DNA of 64,000 nt from Aliivibrio salmonicida LFI1238 (GTDB taxonomy: Bacteria; Pseudomonadota; Gammaproteobacteria; Enterobacterales; Vibrionaceae): positions 372,001 to 436,000 of the forward strand of contig NC_011312.1 of assembly GCF_000196495.1 (NCBI RefSeq), in the 5' to 3' direction. The notes beneath the pieces were generated by a model. The model saw only the letters and a program-made list of their open reading frames with translations, was not told the origin of the DNA and did no database searches. The first letter of the stretch is position 1. The number at the start of each line of letters is the position of its first letter. This document shows, piece by piece, positions 19,232 to 27,231 of the stretch. A program made the translations under genes and the position numbers.

Positions 19232-19261
19232 AATCAAAGAGACTATTTAGCCTCTTTGATT
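19232..19261 (-). promoter_or_regulatory. Intergenic hairpin between receptor and permease genes
   Basis: AATCAAAGAG (19232-19241) is a perfect inverted repeat with CTCTTTGATT (19252-19261). It lies in the 233-base gap between the TAXI receptor and the permease on the same transcript, with no strong T-run. Such a position suits a 3' stabiliser or partial attenuator that keeps binding protein in excess over permease; this is inference. Confidence 0.5.
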
Positions 19262-19307
19262 TAGACAACCCAGTTTTTTAATTAACGTTGAGTTGTATAG
19301 AAGGGAA

Positions 19308-20282
19308 CTATTTTAGTAGACCAACTTCTTTGTAATATTTCACCGCACCAGGATGCAATGGAATAGAAATACCCGCTTTAACCATGTCTTCTTTTTTCAG
19401 CGTAGCAAACGCAGGGTGAAGACGCTTGAAGGTATTAAAGTTTTCAAATACTGCTTTTGCAACACTGTAAGCCACTTCATCTGATACGTCAGATGTCGTA
19501 ACCACCGTAGCCGCAACACCAAAGCTATTTACATCGCCTTCTGTTCCACGGTACATGCTAGCAGGAACGGTTGTGTAAGCGTAATAAGGGTTATCTGCAA
19601 CAATCTTATCGATCTTAGGACCAGTAGCAGGAACTAATTTAGCATCACACGATGTTGTCGCTTCTTTGATTGAGCCATTTGGATGACCAACCATGTAGAT
19701 GAAGGCATCAATTTTATTATCACAAAGCGCTTGTGAAAGCTCAGAGCTTTTTAGTTCCGATGCAAGTTTAAAGCTGTCGTTTGTCCAGCCCATCGCATTC
19801 ATCACAACACCCATTGTTGCACGGTCGCCAGAGCCTGGATTACCAATGTTAACGCGTTTTCCGGCTAAATCAGAAACGTCGTTGATACCGGAATCAGAAC
19901 GAGCAATGATGTTAAAAGGTTCAGTATGAAGAGAGAACATTGCACGTAGTTTCTTGTAAGGACCTTGAGCTTCAAATTTACTTGTGCCGTTATAGCCATG
20001 GTATTGCCAATCTGATTGCACGATACCAAAATCAAGTTCACCAGAACGGATAGTATTTACGTTATAAATTGAACCACCAGTGGACTCAACAGAACAACGA
20101 ACATTATGCTCTTTACGATCTTTATTCACTAACTTACAAATAGCACCACCCGTTGGGTAGTAAACACCGGTGACAGAACCAGTACCAATTGTAATAAATT
20201 CTTGAGCGCTTGCGGTTCCCATGCCAGCACCAAGCATTGCTGCTGCAACAGCACTTACTTTAATTAAGTTTTTCAATGCCAT
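19308..20282 (-). CDS. TRAP transporter periplasmic receptor, TAXI family
   Basis: A 324-residue protein with a clear signal peptide (MALKNLIKVSAVAAAMLGAG.., cleavage after TASA) and the TAXI-family opening FITIGTGSVTGVYYPTGGAICKLVN. Further family parts are SGELDFGIVQSDWQYHGYNG and GKRVNIGNPGSGDRATMGVVMNAMGW. It binds the solute in the periplasm and presents it to the fused permease encoded next. AAGGAAGGG precedes the ATG. The ligand is unknown; glutamate or related acids are common for TAXI proteins. Confidence 0.93.
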   Translation of the reverse strand: MALKNLIKVSAVAAAMLGAGMGTASAQEFITIGTGSVTGVYYPTGGAICKLVNKDRKEHNVRCSVESTGGSIYNVNTIRSGELDFGIVQSDWQYHGYNGTSKFEAQGPYKKLRAMFSLHTEPFNIIARSDSGINDVSDLAGKRVNIGNPGSGDRATMGVVMNAMGWTNDSFKLASELKSSELSQALCDNKIDAFIYMVGHPNGSIKEATTSCDAKLVPATGPKIDKIVADNPYYAYTTVPASMYRGTEGDVNSFGVAATVVTTSDVSDEVAYSVAKAVFENFNTFKRLHPAFATLKKEDMVKAGISIPLHPGAVKYYKEVGLLK

Positions 20283-20616
20283 GTTATTCCCTTCCTTATT
20301 ATGTTGCTTCTTTACTGTTCATCGTTCTTAATATTAGATCGTAGAAAGTAAGACGCATTATTTATTCACTTCATATTCAAAGTGTTTTAAATTTCCTGTT
20401 ACAGAAATGGCGTACGAATGATACCAAACTAATGCGAGTATTTTAAAACTGTGTTAATTAAAAACTATAAAAAGTGTGAAATAAACAACTATTGATAGCT
20501 TTGACAGTTTATATTGCGTATTTATTTAACAATCTAATGACTAGATTGAAGGGGGAGTGAAGAAAAAGAGGAGAGCTAAAGATCACGTTTATAAATTAAA
20601 GGTGATCTTTTGTGAG
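20283..20616. other. Non-coding region between TAXI receptor and IS element
   Basis: This 334-base AT-rich stretch holds the upstream region of the receptor gene and the remnant of the argR downstream region. The only clear structure is AAAGATCAC (20578-20586) pairing with GTGATCTTT (20602-20610), a 9-bp stem that was probably the shared terminator region before the insertion sequence arrived. I see no gene here. Confidence 0.6.
20605..20616. repeat. Target-site duplication, left copy
   Basis: ATCTTTTGTGAG directly abuts the left inverted repeat of the IS4-group element and is repeated exactly at the right border. Confidence 0.93.
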
Positions 20617-20642
20617 TAATGCCGATCATTTAAGGTAAATAT

Positions 20643-20664
20643 GATCGGTTGACCGATCCTTTTT
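20643..20664 (+). terminator. First insulating hairpin inside the IS left end
   Basis: GATCGG (20643-20648) pairs with CCGATC (20653-20658) across TTGA and is followed by CTTTTT, an intrinsic-terminator layout. It would stop outside transcription before it reaches the transposase. Confidence 0.6.
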
Positions 20665-20672
20665 AGATGTCA

Positions 20673-20707
20673 AAATCCAAGTGTATTTTATGCACTTGGA
20701 TTTTTTT
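20673..20707 (+). terminator. Second insulating hairpin abutting the transposase start
   Basis: AAATCCAAGTG (20673-20683) pairs perfectly with CACTTGGATTT (20693-20703) and runs into seven T before the ATG at 20708. It is both a likely terminator and a block on translation of read-through RNA, and no separate Shine-Dalgarno is visible. Confidence 0.75.
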
Positions 20708-21415
20708 ATGGATGTTTCTCAAGCTCTAAACATAATCAATGACTGGAAACCTAGCAACGTAGAGACTCTCGCTGATTTACTTCCAATCCATCTGATTGAT
20801 GAGGCTTATTCTCTCACTGATACGGTGACGATGAGGAAGCGAAAGCTTACTCTTGAATCAATGGTATGGTTACTTGTTGGTATGGCTATCTATAACAATA
20901 AATCCATGAAGGATTTAGTTAATCAGCTTGATATTGTAGACCGTACAGGTAAAGCTTTTGTCGCTCCTAGTGCCCTTACTCAGCGCCGAAAAAATCTAGG
21001 TGAAGCAGCAATGAAAGCAGTCTTTGAGCGAATGACAAGTTCCTGGCTTAAGAGTGCTAATCTTCCTAAATGGAATGGACTAACTCTCTTAGGCGTTGAT
21101 GGTGTTGTATGGAGAGCACCTGATAACCAGAAAAATGAAGAGGCTTTTTCTCGCCAAAAAGGAACTCAATATCCACAGGTAAGAATGGTTTGCCAAATGG
21201 AGCTAAGCAGTCATCTTATTACAGCGAGCGCTTTCGATAATTACAATACAAATGAAATGATATTGGCAGAGAAGTTAATAGATAGTACACCTGACCATAG
21301 CGTAACTATGTTCGATAAGGGGTTCTATTCATTAGGATTACTACATAAATGGCAGATGACAGGCTCAGAGCGTCACTGGCTTATTCCCTTAAAAAAAATA
21401 CTCAATATGAAATAA
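20708..21415 (+). CDS. IS4-family transposase, N-terminal frame
   Basis: This frame gives MDVSQALNIINDWKPSNVETLADLLP and the first two catalytic acids of the DDE site: Asp in TLLGVDGVVWRAPD and Asp in VTMFDKGFYSLG. It ends at ..LIPLKKILNMK just after an A8 run (21391-21398). A -1 shift on the A-run continues into the second frame and gives a protein of about 435 residues, the normal IS4 size. The start at 20708 is the first ATG after the hairpin; a GTG at 20681 lies inside the hairpin. Confidence 0.85.
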   Translation: MDVSQALNIINDWKPSNVETLADLLPIHLIDEAYSLTDTVTMRKRKLTLESMVWLLVGMAIYNNKSMKDLVNQLDIVDRTGKAFVAPSALTQRRKNLGEAAMKAVFERMTSSWLKSANLPKWNGLTLLGVDGVVWRAPDNQKNEEAFSRQKGTQYPQVRMVCQMELSSHLITASAFDNYNTNEMILAEKLIDSTPDHSVTMFDKGFYSLGLLHKWQMTGSERHWLIPLKKILNMK

Positions 21416-22014
21416 TTCGATCGCTAGGTCGTAATGACAAACTTGTTATTCTTCGGAGTAACCCAAGAGCAAGAAAACTGTTTTCTAATTTACCTGAAAC
21501 GATGACTGCTCGTCTCGTGACTCGAAAAATTAAAGGAAAAGATTATCAAGTTCTGACGTCAATGATTGACCCATTACGTTACCCATTGAAAGATATAGTC
21601 GGTCTTTATGAGCATCGTTGGGAAATAGAATTGGGTTACCGAGAGCAGAAACAATACATGTTAGGAAATCGCTTAACACTACGAAGCCGTCTGCCTGAAT
21701 TAGTGAAACAAGAACTATGGGGTATCTTGTTGACTTATAATTTAATTCGCTACCAAATGGTAGAGCTTTGCTTTAATTTAAAAGGAAATTATCTCCCTTA
21801 TCAATTGAGTTTTAATGGGACACTTGCTCATGTATCTGCATTATTAGTTGGTTTACCATACTCAACGCCAGGAGCGATCCCTCGACAATTAAAAGGCTTC
21901 CACCAGATGGCTGAAAGCTTAATACTTGATAGGCGAAGGGAAAGAACATTCCCTCGAATGGTAAAACCAAGACCTCAACGATATGCCAGAAACAAGAATG
22001 CCATTCACCCTTAA
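21349..22014 (+). CDS. IS4-family transposase, C-terminal frame
   Basis: This frame, from about 21391 onward, supplies NTQYEIIRSLGRNDKLVILRSNP and the IS4 signature Y-x2-R-x3-E-x6-K (YEHRWEIELGYREQK), which contains the third catalytic acid. It overlaps the first frame and is joined to it in sense by a -1 shift at the A8 run. On its own it lacks the first two acids and would be inactive. Whether the split is a programmed shift or a one-base loss cannot be decided from sequence. Confidence 0.8.
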   Translation: MADDRLRASLAYSLKKNTQYEIIRSLGRNDKLVILRSNPRARKLFSNLPETMTARLVTRKIKGKDYQVLTSMIDPLRYPLKDIVGLYEHRWEIELGYREQKQYMLGNRLTLRSRLPELVKQELWGILLTYNLIRYQMVELCFNLKGNYLPYQLSFNGTLAHVSALLVGLPYSTPGAIPRQLKGFHQMAESLILDRRRERTFPRMVKPRPQRYARNKNAIHP

Positions 22015-22034
22015 GTGAACGGCATTAATCTTTT
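21997..22034 (+). terminator. Hairpin at the IS right end
   Basis: AATGCC..TTCAC pairs with GTGAA..GGCATT (arms 21997-22008 and 22015-22026), followed by ATCTTTT. It overlaps the right inverted repeat and probably ends the transposase transcript. Confidence 0.6.
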
Positions 22035-22039
22035 GTGAG
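22028..22039. repeat. Target-site duplication, right copy
   Basis: ATCTTTTGTGAG directly follows the right inverted repeat and equals the left copy base for base, which suggests a fairly recent insertion. Confidence 0.93.
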
Positions 22040-22046
22040 GGTTTAT

Positions 22047-22517
22047 TTAGATGCTGTATTCAAAAAGGTCACAGACTGAATCAAATAACGTTTTAATTTC
22101 GATGTTACGCGTAGGAGTGATAAAAATAGTATCATCACCAGCAACTACGCCCAAAATACCTTCGGCTTTTCCTAGGGAATCTAATAAACGAGCAATTAAT
22201 TGAGCTGCACCTGGGCCGGTATGGATAACCACTAATGCACTGTTGTAATCAACGTCCATAACCAGTTCACGTAGAGAACTAGAAACCGTTGGAACGCCTA
22301 ACTCTATTGGTAGGCAGTAGACCATTTCCATTTTTGCATTACGTGTGCGTACGGCCCCGAACTTAGTGAGCATTCGAGATACTTTTGATTGATTGATATT
22401 GTCAAAACCTGATATACGAAGGGCATCGACAATTTCACCTTGGGAACCAAATCGCTCTGCTTTTAGAATCGATTTAAATTCTTTAACTAGTCGTTCTTGT
22501 TTTTCATTATTTCGCAT
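22047..22517 (-). CDS. argR: Arginine repressor
   Basis: A 156-residue hexameric repressor, the same length as E. coli ArgR. The N-terminal winged helix includes SQGEIVDALRISGFDNINQSKVSRML (DNA binding) and the C-terminal domain includes HTGPGAAQLIARLLDSLG and GVVAGDDTIFITP (arginine binding and oligomerisation). The start at 22517 (MRNNEKQERLVKEFK) is the family start; the longer open frame upstream has no family similarity. It is divergent from mdh, as in E. coli. An IS4-group element now lies 19 bases beyond its stop. Confidence 0.96.
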   Translation of the reverse strand: MRNNEKQERLVKEFKSILKAERFGSQGEIVDALRISGFDNINQSKVSRMLTKFGAVRTRNAKMEMVYCLPIELGVPTVSSSLRELVMDVDYNSALVVIHTGPGAAQLIARLLDSLGKAEGILGVVAGDDTIFITPTRNIEIKTLFDSVCDLFEYSI

Positions 22518-22788
22518 GCTGTTTTGATTCTTTTTGCAATAATTCTTACTATTCTCGCATAAATATTTAACTATCGGCAAATCAAAACGTCGTTTTTGTG
22601 AATAATTACCGATGTTATATTTATATAATAGATAGAGAATTTGTAGCACGGATCGTATGTCATTGCGTAAGGTCGCAAAGCGAAGCGAATAGCATTGAAT
22701 TTCATTTGAGCTTGCTATAACGTCACTTTTAGTTTGAAAATAAATTAATAATAAAAAATATACCTCTACTACCTCAAGGAGAACGAAC
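22518..22788. promoter_or_regulatory. argR-mdh divergent control region
   Basis: This 271-base AT-rich gap must hold both promoters. TGTGAATAATTACC at about 22597-22610 resembles one half of an ARG box (consensus TGAATAATTA) and could be an autoregulatory site of ArgR. A short repeat with GCGAAGCGAATAG at 22680-22692 resembles repeats near 29217 and 29270. I see no gene. Confidence 0.4.
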
Positions 22789-23724
22789 ATGAAAGTTGCT
22801 GTTATTGGCGCCGCTGGAGGCATCGGACAAGCATTAGCATTACTTCTTAAGAATCGATTACCAGCCGGCTCGGATCTTGCTCTTTATGATATTGCACCGG
22901 TAACCCCTGGGGTTGCTGCGGATCTTAGTCATATCCCAACACCAGTTTCAATTAAAGGGTATTGCGGAGAAGATCCAACACCAGCACTTGAAGGCGCTGA
23001 TGTTGTTTTAATTTCTGCTGGTGTTGCTCGTAAACCAGGAATGGATCGTTCAGATCTTTTCAATATTAATGCGGGTATTGTTAAGTCATTGGCTGAAAAA
23101 ATTGCAGTGACTTGTCCAAAGGCATGCATTGGTATTATTACTAACCCTGTTAATACAACCGTGGCAATTGCTGCTGAAGTATTAAAAAAAGCAGGTGTAT
23201 ACGATAAAAATAAATTGTTTGGCGTAACCACACTGGATGTGATCCGTTCAGAGACGTTTGTGGCTGAGTTAAAAGGTAAAAATCCAGGAGAGATCTGTGT
23301 TCCTGTTATTGGTGGGCATTCTGGTGTTACGATTCTTCCTCTGCTTTCACAAGTTGAGGGTGTTGAGTTCACCGCTGAAGAAGTGGCAGCATTAACACCG
23401 CGTATTCAAAACGCAGGAACGGAAGTTGTGGAAGCTAAAGCTGGTGGCGGTTCTGCGACACTTTCAATGGGCCAAGCGGCATGTCGCTTTGGTTTATCAC
23501 TAGTAAAAGCGCTTAGTGGTGAGAAAGGGGTTGTAGAATGTGCGTATGTTGAAGGCAATGGTGAACACGCTCGTTTCTTCGCGCAACCCATTCTTCTTGG
23601 TAAAAATGGTGTTGAAGAGATTCAACACTATGGCGAATTAAGTACTTTTGAACAAGATGCACTAGATAGCATGCTAGATACGTTAAAAGCGGATATTAAA
23701 ATTGGCGAAGAATTTATTAAGTAA
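22789..23724 (+). CDS. mdh: Malate dehydrogenase
   Basis: A 311-residue NAD-dependent enzyme of the TCA cycle, nearly the same length as E. coli Mdh (312). The NAD loop GAAGGIGQ is at residues 7-14; substrate arginines sit in RKPGMDRSDLFN; the catalytic pair lies in TTLDVIRSETF and GGHSGVTILPL (His). AAGGAGAACGAAC precedes the ATG. It is divergent from argR and ended by a strong hairpin. Confidence 0.98.
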   Translation: MKVAVIGAAGGIGQALALLLKNRLPAGSDLALYDIAPVTPGVAADLSHIPTPVSIKGYCGEDPTPALEGADVVLISAGVARKPGMDRSDLFNINAGIVKSLAEKIAVTCPKACIGIITNPVNTTVAIAAEVLKKAGVYDKNKLFGVTTLDVIRSETFVAELKGKNPGEICVPVIGGHSGVTILPLLSQVEGVEFTAEEVAALTPRIQNAGTEVVEAKAGGGSATLSMGQAACRFGLSLVKALSGEKGVVECAYVEGNGEHARFFAQPILLGKNGVEEIQHYGELSTFEQDALDSMLDTLKADIKIGEEFIK

Positions 23725-23757
23725 ATTCTTAATGCATACGTAGATATCTTTAAATAG

Positions 23758-23797
23758 AAAAGGGCTGATACTTATTAAAAGTATCAGCCCTTTTATT
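23758..23797 (+). terminator. Terminator between convergent mdh and ispB
   Basis: AAAAGGGCTGATACTT (23758-23773) pairs with AAGTATCAGCCCTTTT (23779-23794), a 16-bp stem with A-rich and T-rich flanks, so it works in both directions. Confidence 0.94.
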
Positions 23798-23816
23798 TTA
23801 TCTTGATATAAAAGCC

Positions 23817-24788
23817 TTATTTGCTGCGTTTAACAGCAAGATGAGCAAGTGCTTTTAATGCTTCTTTGTATTCAGATTCAGGAATGATAGAAAGTTCAGC
23901 GATTGCTTTGTCCGCTTCTTCATCTGCTTTTTGTTTTGTATATTCTAGTGAACCCACTTCTTTCATACAGGCTAAAATAGGATCGAGTTTATCCAGTCCA
24001 TTACCTTGCTCTATAGCATGACGGATCATTGCTGCTTGCTCAGCGTTACCGTTGTTCATGGCATGTAATAAAGGAAGTGTTGGTTTGCCTTCTGCGAGAT
24101 CATCGCCAACGTTTTTACCCATGTCTTCGCCGTCAGAGGTGTAATCCATGACATCATCGATAAGTTGAAAAGCGGTACCAAGATATTTACCGTAATTCTG
24201 TAAAGCCGTTTCGATTTCTTGTGACGCATTATTTAGGATCGCGCCGATCTGCGTCGCAGCTTCAAATAAACGTGCAGTCTTAGAATAGATCACTTGCATG
24301 TAGCTTTCTTCAGTTGTATTAGGATCATTGCAGTTCATTAATTGAAGCACTTCACCTTCTGCGATCACATTGACGGATTCACTCATTAAACTCAGGATCT
24401 TTATTGATCCTAAGCTCGTCATCATTTGGAATGAACGAGTGTAGATAAAGTCACCAACAAGTACACTAGCAGCATTACCAAATTCAGCATTCGCTGTGGC
24501 TTTACCACGACGCATATCTGATTCATCAACAACATCATCATGAAGTAATGTTGCCGTATGAATAAATTCAATAAAGGCGGCTGCCATTGTGTGGTCTTTA
24601 CCTTCGTATCCAAGTGCTTTTGCAGATAAAATGGCAAGAACTGGGCGCAGACGTTTACCGCCTCCACTTACAATGTAAAAACCAAGTTGGTTGATAAGCG
24701 CAACATCAGAATTTAGTTGTGCCAAGATGGTTTCATTTACGATTGCCATGTCATCAGCCGTGAGGGCTTGGATAGCTTTAAAATCCAT
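23817..24788 (-). CDS. ispB: Octaprenyl diphosphate synthase
   Basis: A 323-residue trans-prenyltransferase, same size as E. coli IspB, that makes the octaprenyl side chain of ubiquinone and menaquinone. The two aspartate-rich motifs are LLHDDVVDESDMRRG and QLIDDVMDYTSDGED, with SGGKRLRPVL upstream for substrate binding. It is divergent from rplU-rpmA-obg, the usual gammaproteobacterial layout. Confidence 0.96.
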   Translation of the reverse strand: MDFKAIQALTADDMAIVNETILAQLNSDVALINQLGFYIVSGGGKRLRPVLAILSAKALGYEGKDHTMAAAFIEFIHTATLLHDDVVDESDMRRGKATANAEFGNAASVLVGDFIYTRSFQMMTSLGSIKILSLMSESVNVIAEGEVLQLMNCNDPNTTEESYMQVIYSKTARLFEAATQIGAILNNASQEIETALQNYGKYLGTAFQLIDDVMDYTSDGEDMGKNVGDDLAEGKPTLPLLHAMNNGNAEQAAMIRHAIEQGNGLDKLDPILACMKEVGSLEYTKQKADEEADKAIAELSIIPESEYKEALKALAHLAVKRSK

Positions 24789-24948
24789 TATTATTCCAGC
24801 AAGGTTAGGGCCTAAGTCAGGCTTAAATGTAATAAGTGATTAAACAAATAATACACTAAAGTAGGGTAGGCAATACAGTCGAAAATTACCTCCTTATTGC
24901 TTATTGAGTATGTCGGCGATCTTTTCATCATTTTTCTTCATTTTTGGG

Positions 24949-24977
24949 TTGTCAGATTGAAATCATTCGCGTAGAAT
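24949..24977 (+). promoter_or_regulatory. Sigma-70 promoter of rplU-rpmA
   Basis: TTGTCA (24949-24954) and TAGAAT (24972-24977) are separated by exactly 17 bases, an excellent -35/-10 pair, about 90 bases upstream of the rplU start. Confidence 0.75.
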
Positions 24978-25064
24978 CCGGACCCTATTGATGACAAGTT
25001 TAACGCACACCTAAATTGTTGAGTAAACAAAATACATGGTAGTGCGAAAGTAGCGGAGTAAAAT

Positions 25065-25376
25065 ATGTACGCTGTTTTCCAATCTGGTGGTAAACAACAC
25101 CGTGTAAGTGAAGGTCAAACTCTTCGCTTGGAAAAATTAGACGTTGAGACTGGCGCAACAGTTGATTTCGACAACGTTCTTATGATTGCTAACGGTGAAG
25201 AAATCACTGTTGGTGCACCTCTAGTAGCTGGCGGTAAAGTAACTGCGGAAGTAGTTCAGCACGGTCGTGGCGATAAAGTTAAAATCGTTAAGTTCCGTCG
25301 TCGTAAGCATTCTCGTAAGCAACAGGGCCATCGTCAATGGTTCACTGAAGTCAGAATCACTGGCATCAGCGCTTAA
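25065..25376 (+). CDS. rplU: 50S ribosomal protein L21
   Basis: A 103-residue protein, as in E. coli (MYAVFQSGGKQHRVSEGQTLRLEKLD). It binds 23S rRNA together with L20. The C-terminal basic part KIVKFRRRKHSRKQQGHRQ is conserved. GCGGAG precedes the ATG. It heads the rplU-rpmA pair. Confidence 0.97.
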   Translation: MYAVFQSGGKQHRVSEGQTLRLEKLDVETGATVDFDNVLMIANGEEITVGAPLVAGGKVTAEVVQHGRGDKVKIVKFRRRKHSRKQQGHRQWFTEVRITGISA

Positions 25377-25393
25377 TTTAAGGAGAATAAAAA

Positions 25394-25651
25394 ATGGCAC
25401 ATAAAAAAGCTGGCGGTTCTACTCGTAACGGCCGCGATTCAGAAAGTAAACGTCTTGGTGTTAAGCGTTTCGGTGGCGAATCTGTTCTTGCAGGTAACAT
25501 CATCGTTCGTCAACGTGGTACTAAATTCCACGCTGGTACTAACGTAGGCATCGGTAAAGACCATACTCTTTTCGCTCTATCTGAAGGTAAAGTGAAGTTT
25601 GAAGTTAAAGGTCCTAAAAACCGTAAATTCGTTTCTATCGACGCTGAATAA
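25394..25651 (+). CDS. rpmA: 50S ribosomal protein L27
   Basis: An 85-residue protein (MAHKKAGGSTRNGRDSESKR) whose flexible N-terminus reaches the peptidyl transferase centre. TAAGGAG lies 10 bases upstream of the ATG. It follows rplU by 17 bases and is ended by a GC-rich terminator, so obg downstream needs its own promoter or read-through. Confidence 0.97.
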   Translation: MAHKKAGGSTRNGRDSESKRLGVKRFGGESVLAGNIIVRQRGTKFHAGTNVGIGKDHTLFALSEGKVKFEVKGPKNRKFVSIDAE

Positions 25652-25671
25652 TCGTTTTTAAAAACTAATTT

Positions 25672-25701
25672 TAAAAGCCCTGCCACCTGGCGGGGCTTTT
25701 T
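25672..25701 (+). terminator. Terminator of rplU-rpmA
   Basis: AAAAGCCCTGCC pairs with GGCGGGGCTTTT across ACCT, followed by a T-rich tail. Confidence 0.92.
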
Positions 25702-25928
25702 ATTTATGGATAGTCACCAGTTAACTATTTTGTCGTTTATACTTCTTTTAGGTTGGTATAACTAATGAGTTTAAATGCTAGAATACTTACCTAGTGACTA
25801 TATTGATATATTACGTAACGTAAAGATCATTGACGATCCACTCTCACCCTATCATTTTGGTCTACAGTTAATAAGCCAACCGTACCCAATAATGACAAGA
25901 GTATTTACGCTACAGCTCGGAGAAGAAA

Positions 25929-27107
25929 ATGAAATTCGTTGATGAAGCGACAATTAAAGTAGATGCAGGCGACGGCGGTAACGGTACTGTTAGTTTTTGG
26001 CGTGAAAAATTCGTAGCTAAAGGCGGCCCTGATGGCGGCGATGGCGGCGATGGTGGTGATGTTTACCTAGAAGCTGATGAAAACCTAAATACCCTAATCG
26101 ATTACCGTTTTAACCGTTTCTATGATGCTGAGCGTGGTAAAAATGGTGGTGGTACGAATAGTACTGGCCGACGTGGTGAAGATATTACATTGAAAGTACC
26201 TGTTGGTACGCGTGCTATCGATATTGATACTGGCGAGAAAGTTGCAGAGCTAATGGCTCACGGTATGAAGATCATGGTAGCTAAAGGCGGCTGGCATGGT
26301 TTAGGTAATACTCGTTTTAAATCATCAGTTAACCGTGCTCCTCGTCAAAAGACAATGGGAACAAAGGGTGAAGTTCGTGAACTTCGTCTAGAGCTTCTTC
26401 TTCTTGCTGATGTTGGTATGCTTGGCTTGCCAAATGCGGGTAAATCAACGTTTATTCGTGCAGTATCTGCAGCAAAACCAAAAGTAGCTGATTATCCGTT
26501 TACGACGCTTATCCCTAGTTTAGGTGTAGTACGTGCTCGTGGTAATAAGAGCTTCGTTATTGCGGATATTCCTGGTCTGATTGAAGGTGCTGCTGAAGGT
26601 GCCGGTCTTGGTGTTCGTTTCTTGAAGCACCTTGAGCGTTGTCGTGTATTGCTTCACGTGATCGATATTCTTCCTATTGATGGCAGTGATCCTGTTCAAA
26701 ATGCCCTAACGATCATTGATGAGTTAGAGCGATACAGTGAGAAAGTAGCTGGAAAACCTCGTTGGTTATTGTTTAACAAAACGGATCTCCTACTTGAAGC
26801 TGAAGCCGATGAGAAGATCGCAGAGATCCTTGAAGCATTAGCTTGGGAAGGCGCTCACTTCAAAATTGCTGCGGTAAGCCGTACAGGTACTCAAGAAGTG
26901 TGTAATGAACTTTCTGACTTTATGGATACGTTACCTAAAGAAATCATGACAGATGAAGAAAAAGCGGCGCTTAAAGTCGACTTCATGTGGGATGATTATC
27001 ATAAAGACGCAATGTCTGGTAAAAATGTGGTTACTGAAGACGGTGACGACGATGATGATTGGGATGACGAAGAAGATGATGGTCACGTTATCTATGCTCG
27101 TGATTAA
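25929..27107 (+). CDS. obgE: GTPase Obg/CgtA (ribosome assembly, stress)
   Basis: A 392-residue GTPase. The glycine-rich Obg fold fills residues 1-158 (KVDAGDGGNGTVSFWREKFV, KGGPDGGDGGDGGDV), followed by the G domain with G1 GLPNAGKST, G3 DIPGL and G4 FNKTDL, and an acidic C-terminal tail (EDGDDDDDWDDEEDDGH). It acts late in 50S assembly and in the stringent response. CGGAGAAGAAA precedes the ATG. Its position after rpmA is standard. Confidence 0.97.
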   Translation: MKFVDEATIKVDAGDGGNGTVSFWREKFVAKGGPDGGDGGDGGDVYLEADENLNTLIDYRFNRFYDAERGKNGGGTNSTGRRGEDITLKVPVGTRAIDIDTGEKVAELMAHGMKIMVAKGGWHGLGNTRFKSSVNRAPRQKTMGTKGEVRELRLELLLLADVGMLGLPNAGKSTFIRAVSAAKPKVADYPFTTLIPSLGVVRARGNKSFVIADIPGLIEGAAEGAGLGVRFLKHLERCRVLLHVIDILPIDGSDPVQNALTIIDELERYSEKVAGKPRWLLFNKTDLLLEAEADEKIAEILEALAWEGAHFKIAAVSRTGTQEVCNELSDFMDTLPKEIMTDEEKAALKVDFMWDDYHKDAMSGKNVVTEDGDDDDDWDDEEDDGHVIYARD

Positions 27108-27129
27108 GTCTTAATCAAGACAATTATTA

Positions 27130-27159
27130 TAAAAAACCGCACTTGTTGCGGTTTTTTTT
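27130..27159 (+). terminator. Terminator of obgE
   Basis: AAAAAACCGCA and TGCGGTTTTTTT form a stem around ACTTGT-type loop sequence, with a run of eight T. Confidence 0.92.
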
Positions 27160-27231
27160 ATTTAAGTCATTAAAAGTAAGAAGAGAAAAGATTAGAATCA
27201 TTTTATATTAAGTTACTTATTGCGAATTCAA

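Larger units (their letters stand above)
20617..22027 (+). mobile_element. IS4-group insertion sequence, 1411 bp, with 12-bp target duplication
   Basis: The ends are imperfect inverted repeats: TAATGCCGATCATTTAAGG at 20617-20635 and, on the other strand, TAATGCCGTTCACTTAAGG at 22009-22027. The element is flanked by a perfect direct repeat ATCTTTTGTGAG (20605-20616 and 22028-22039), so both borders are exact. The end sequence and the 11-13 bp duplication are as in the IS4 group. The element carries a transposase in two overlapping frames. It landed in the 3' arm of a hairpin beyond argR. Confidence 0.95.

Noticed and set aside
22518..22823. A longer argR frame starting at 22823
   Set aside because: The extra 102 residues overlap the mdh start, have no ArgR similarity, and the family start is at 22517.
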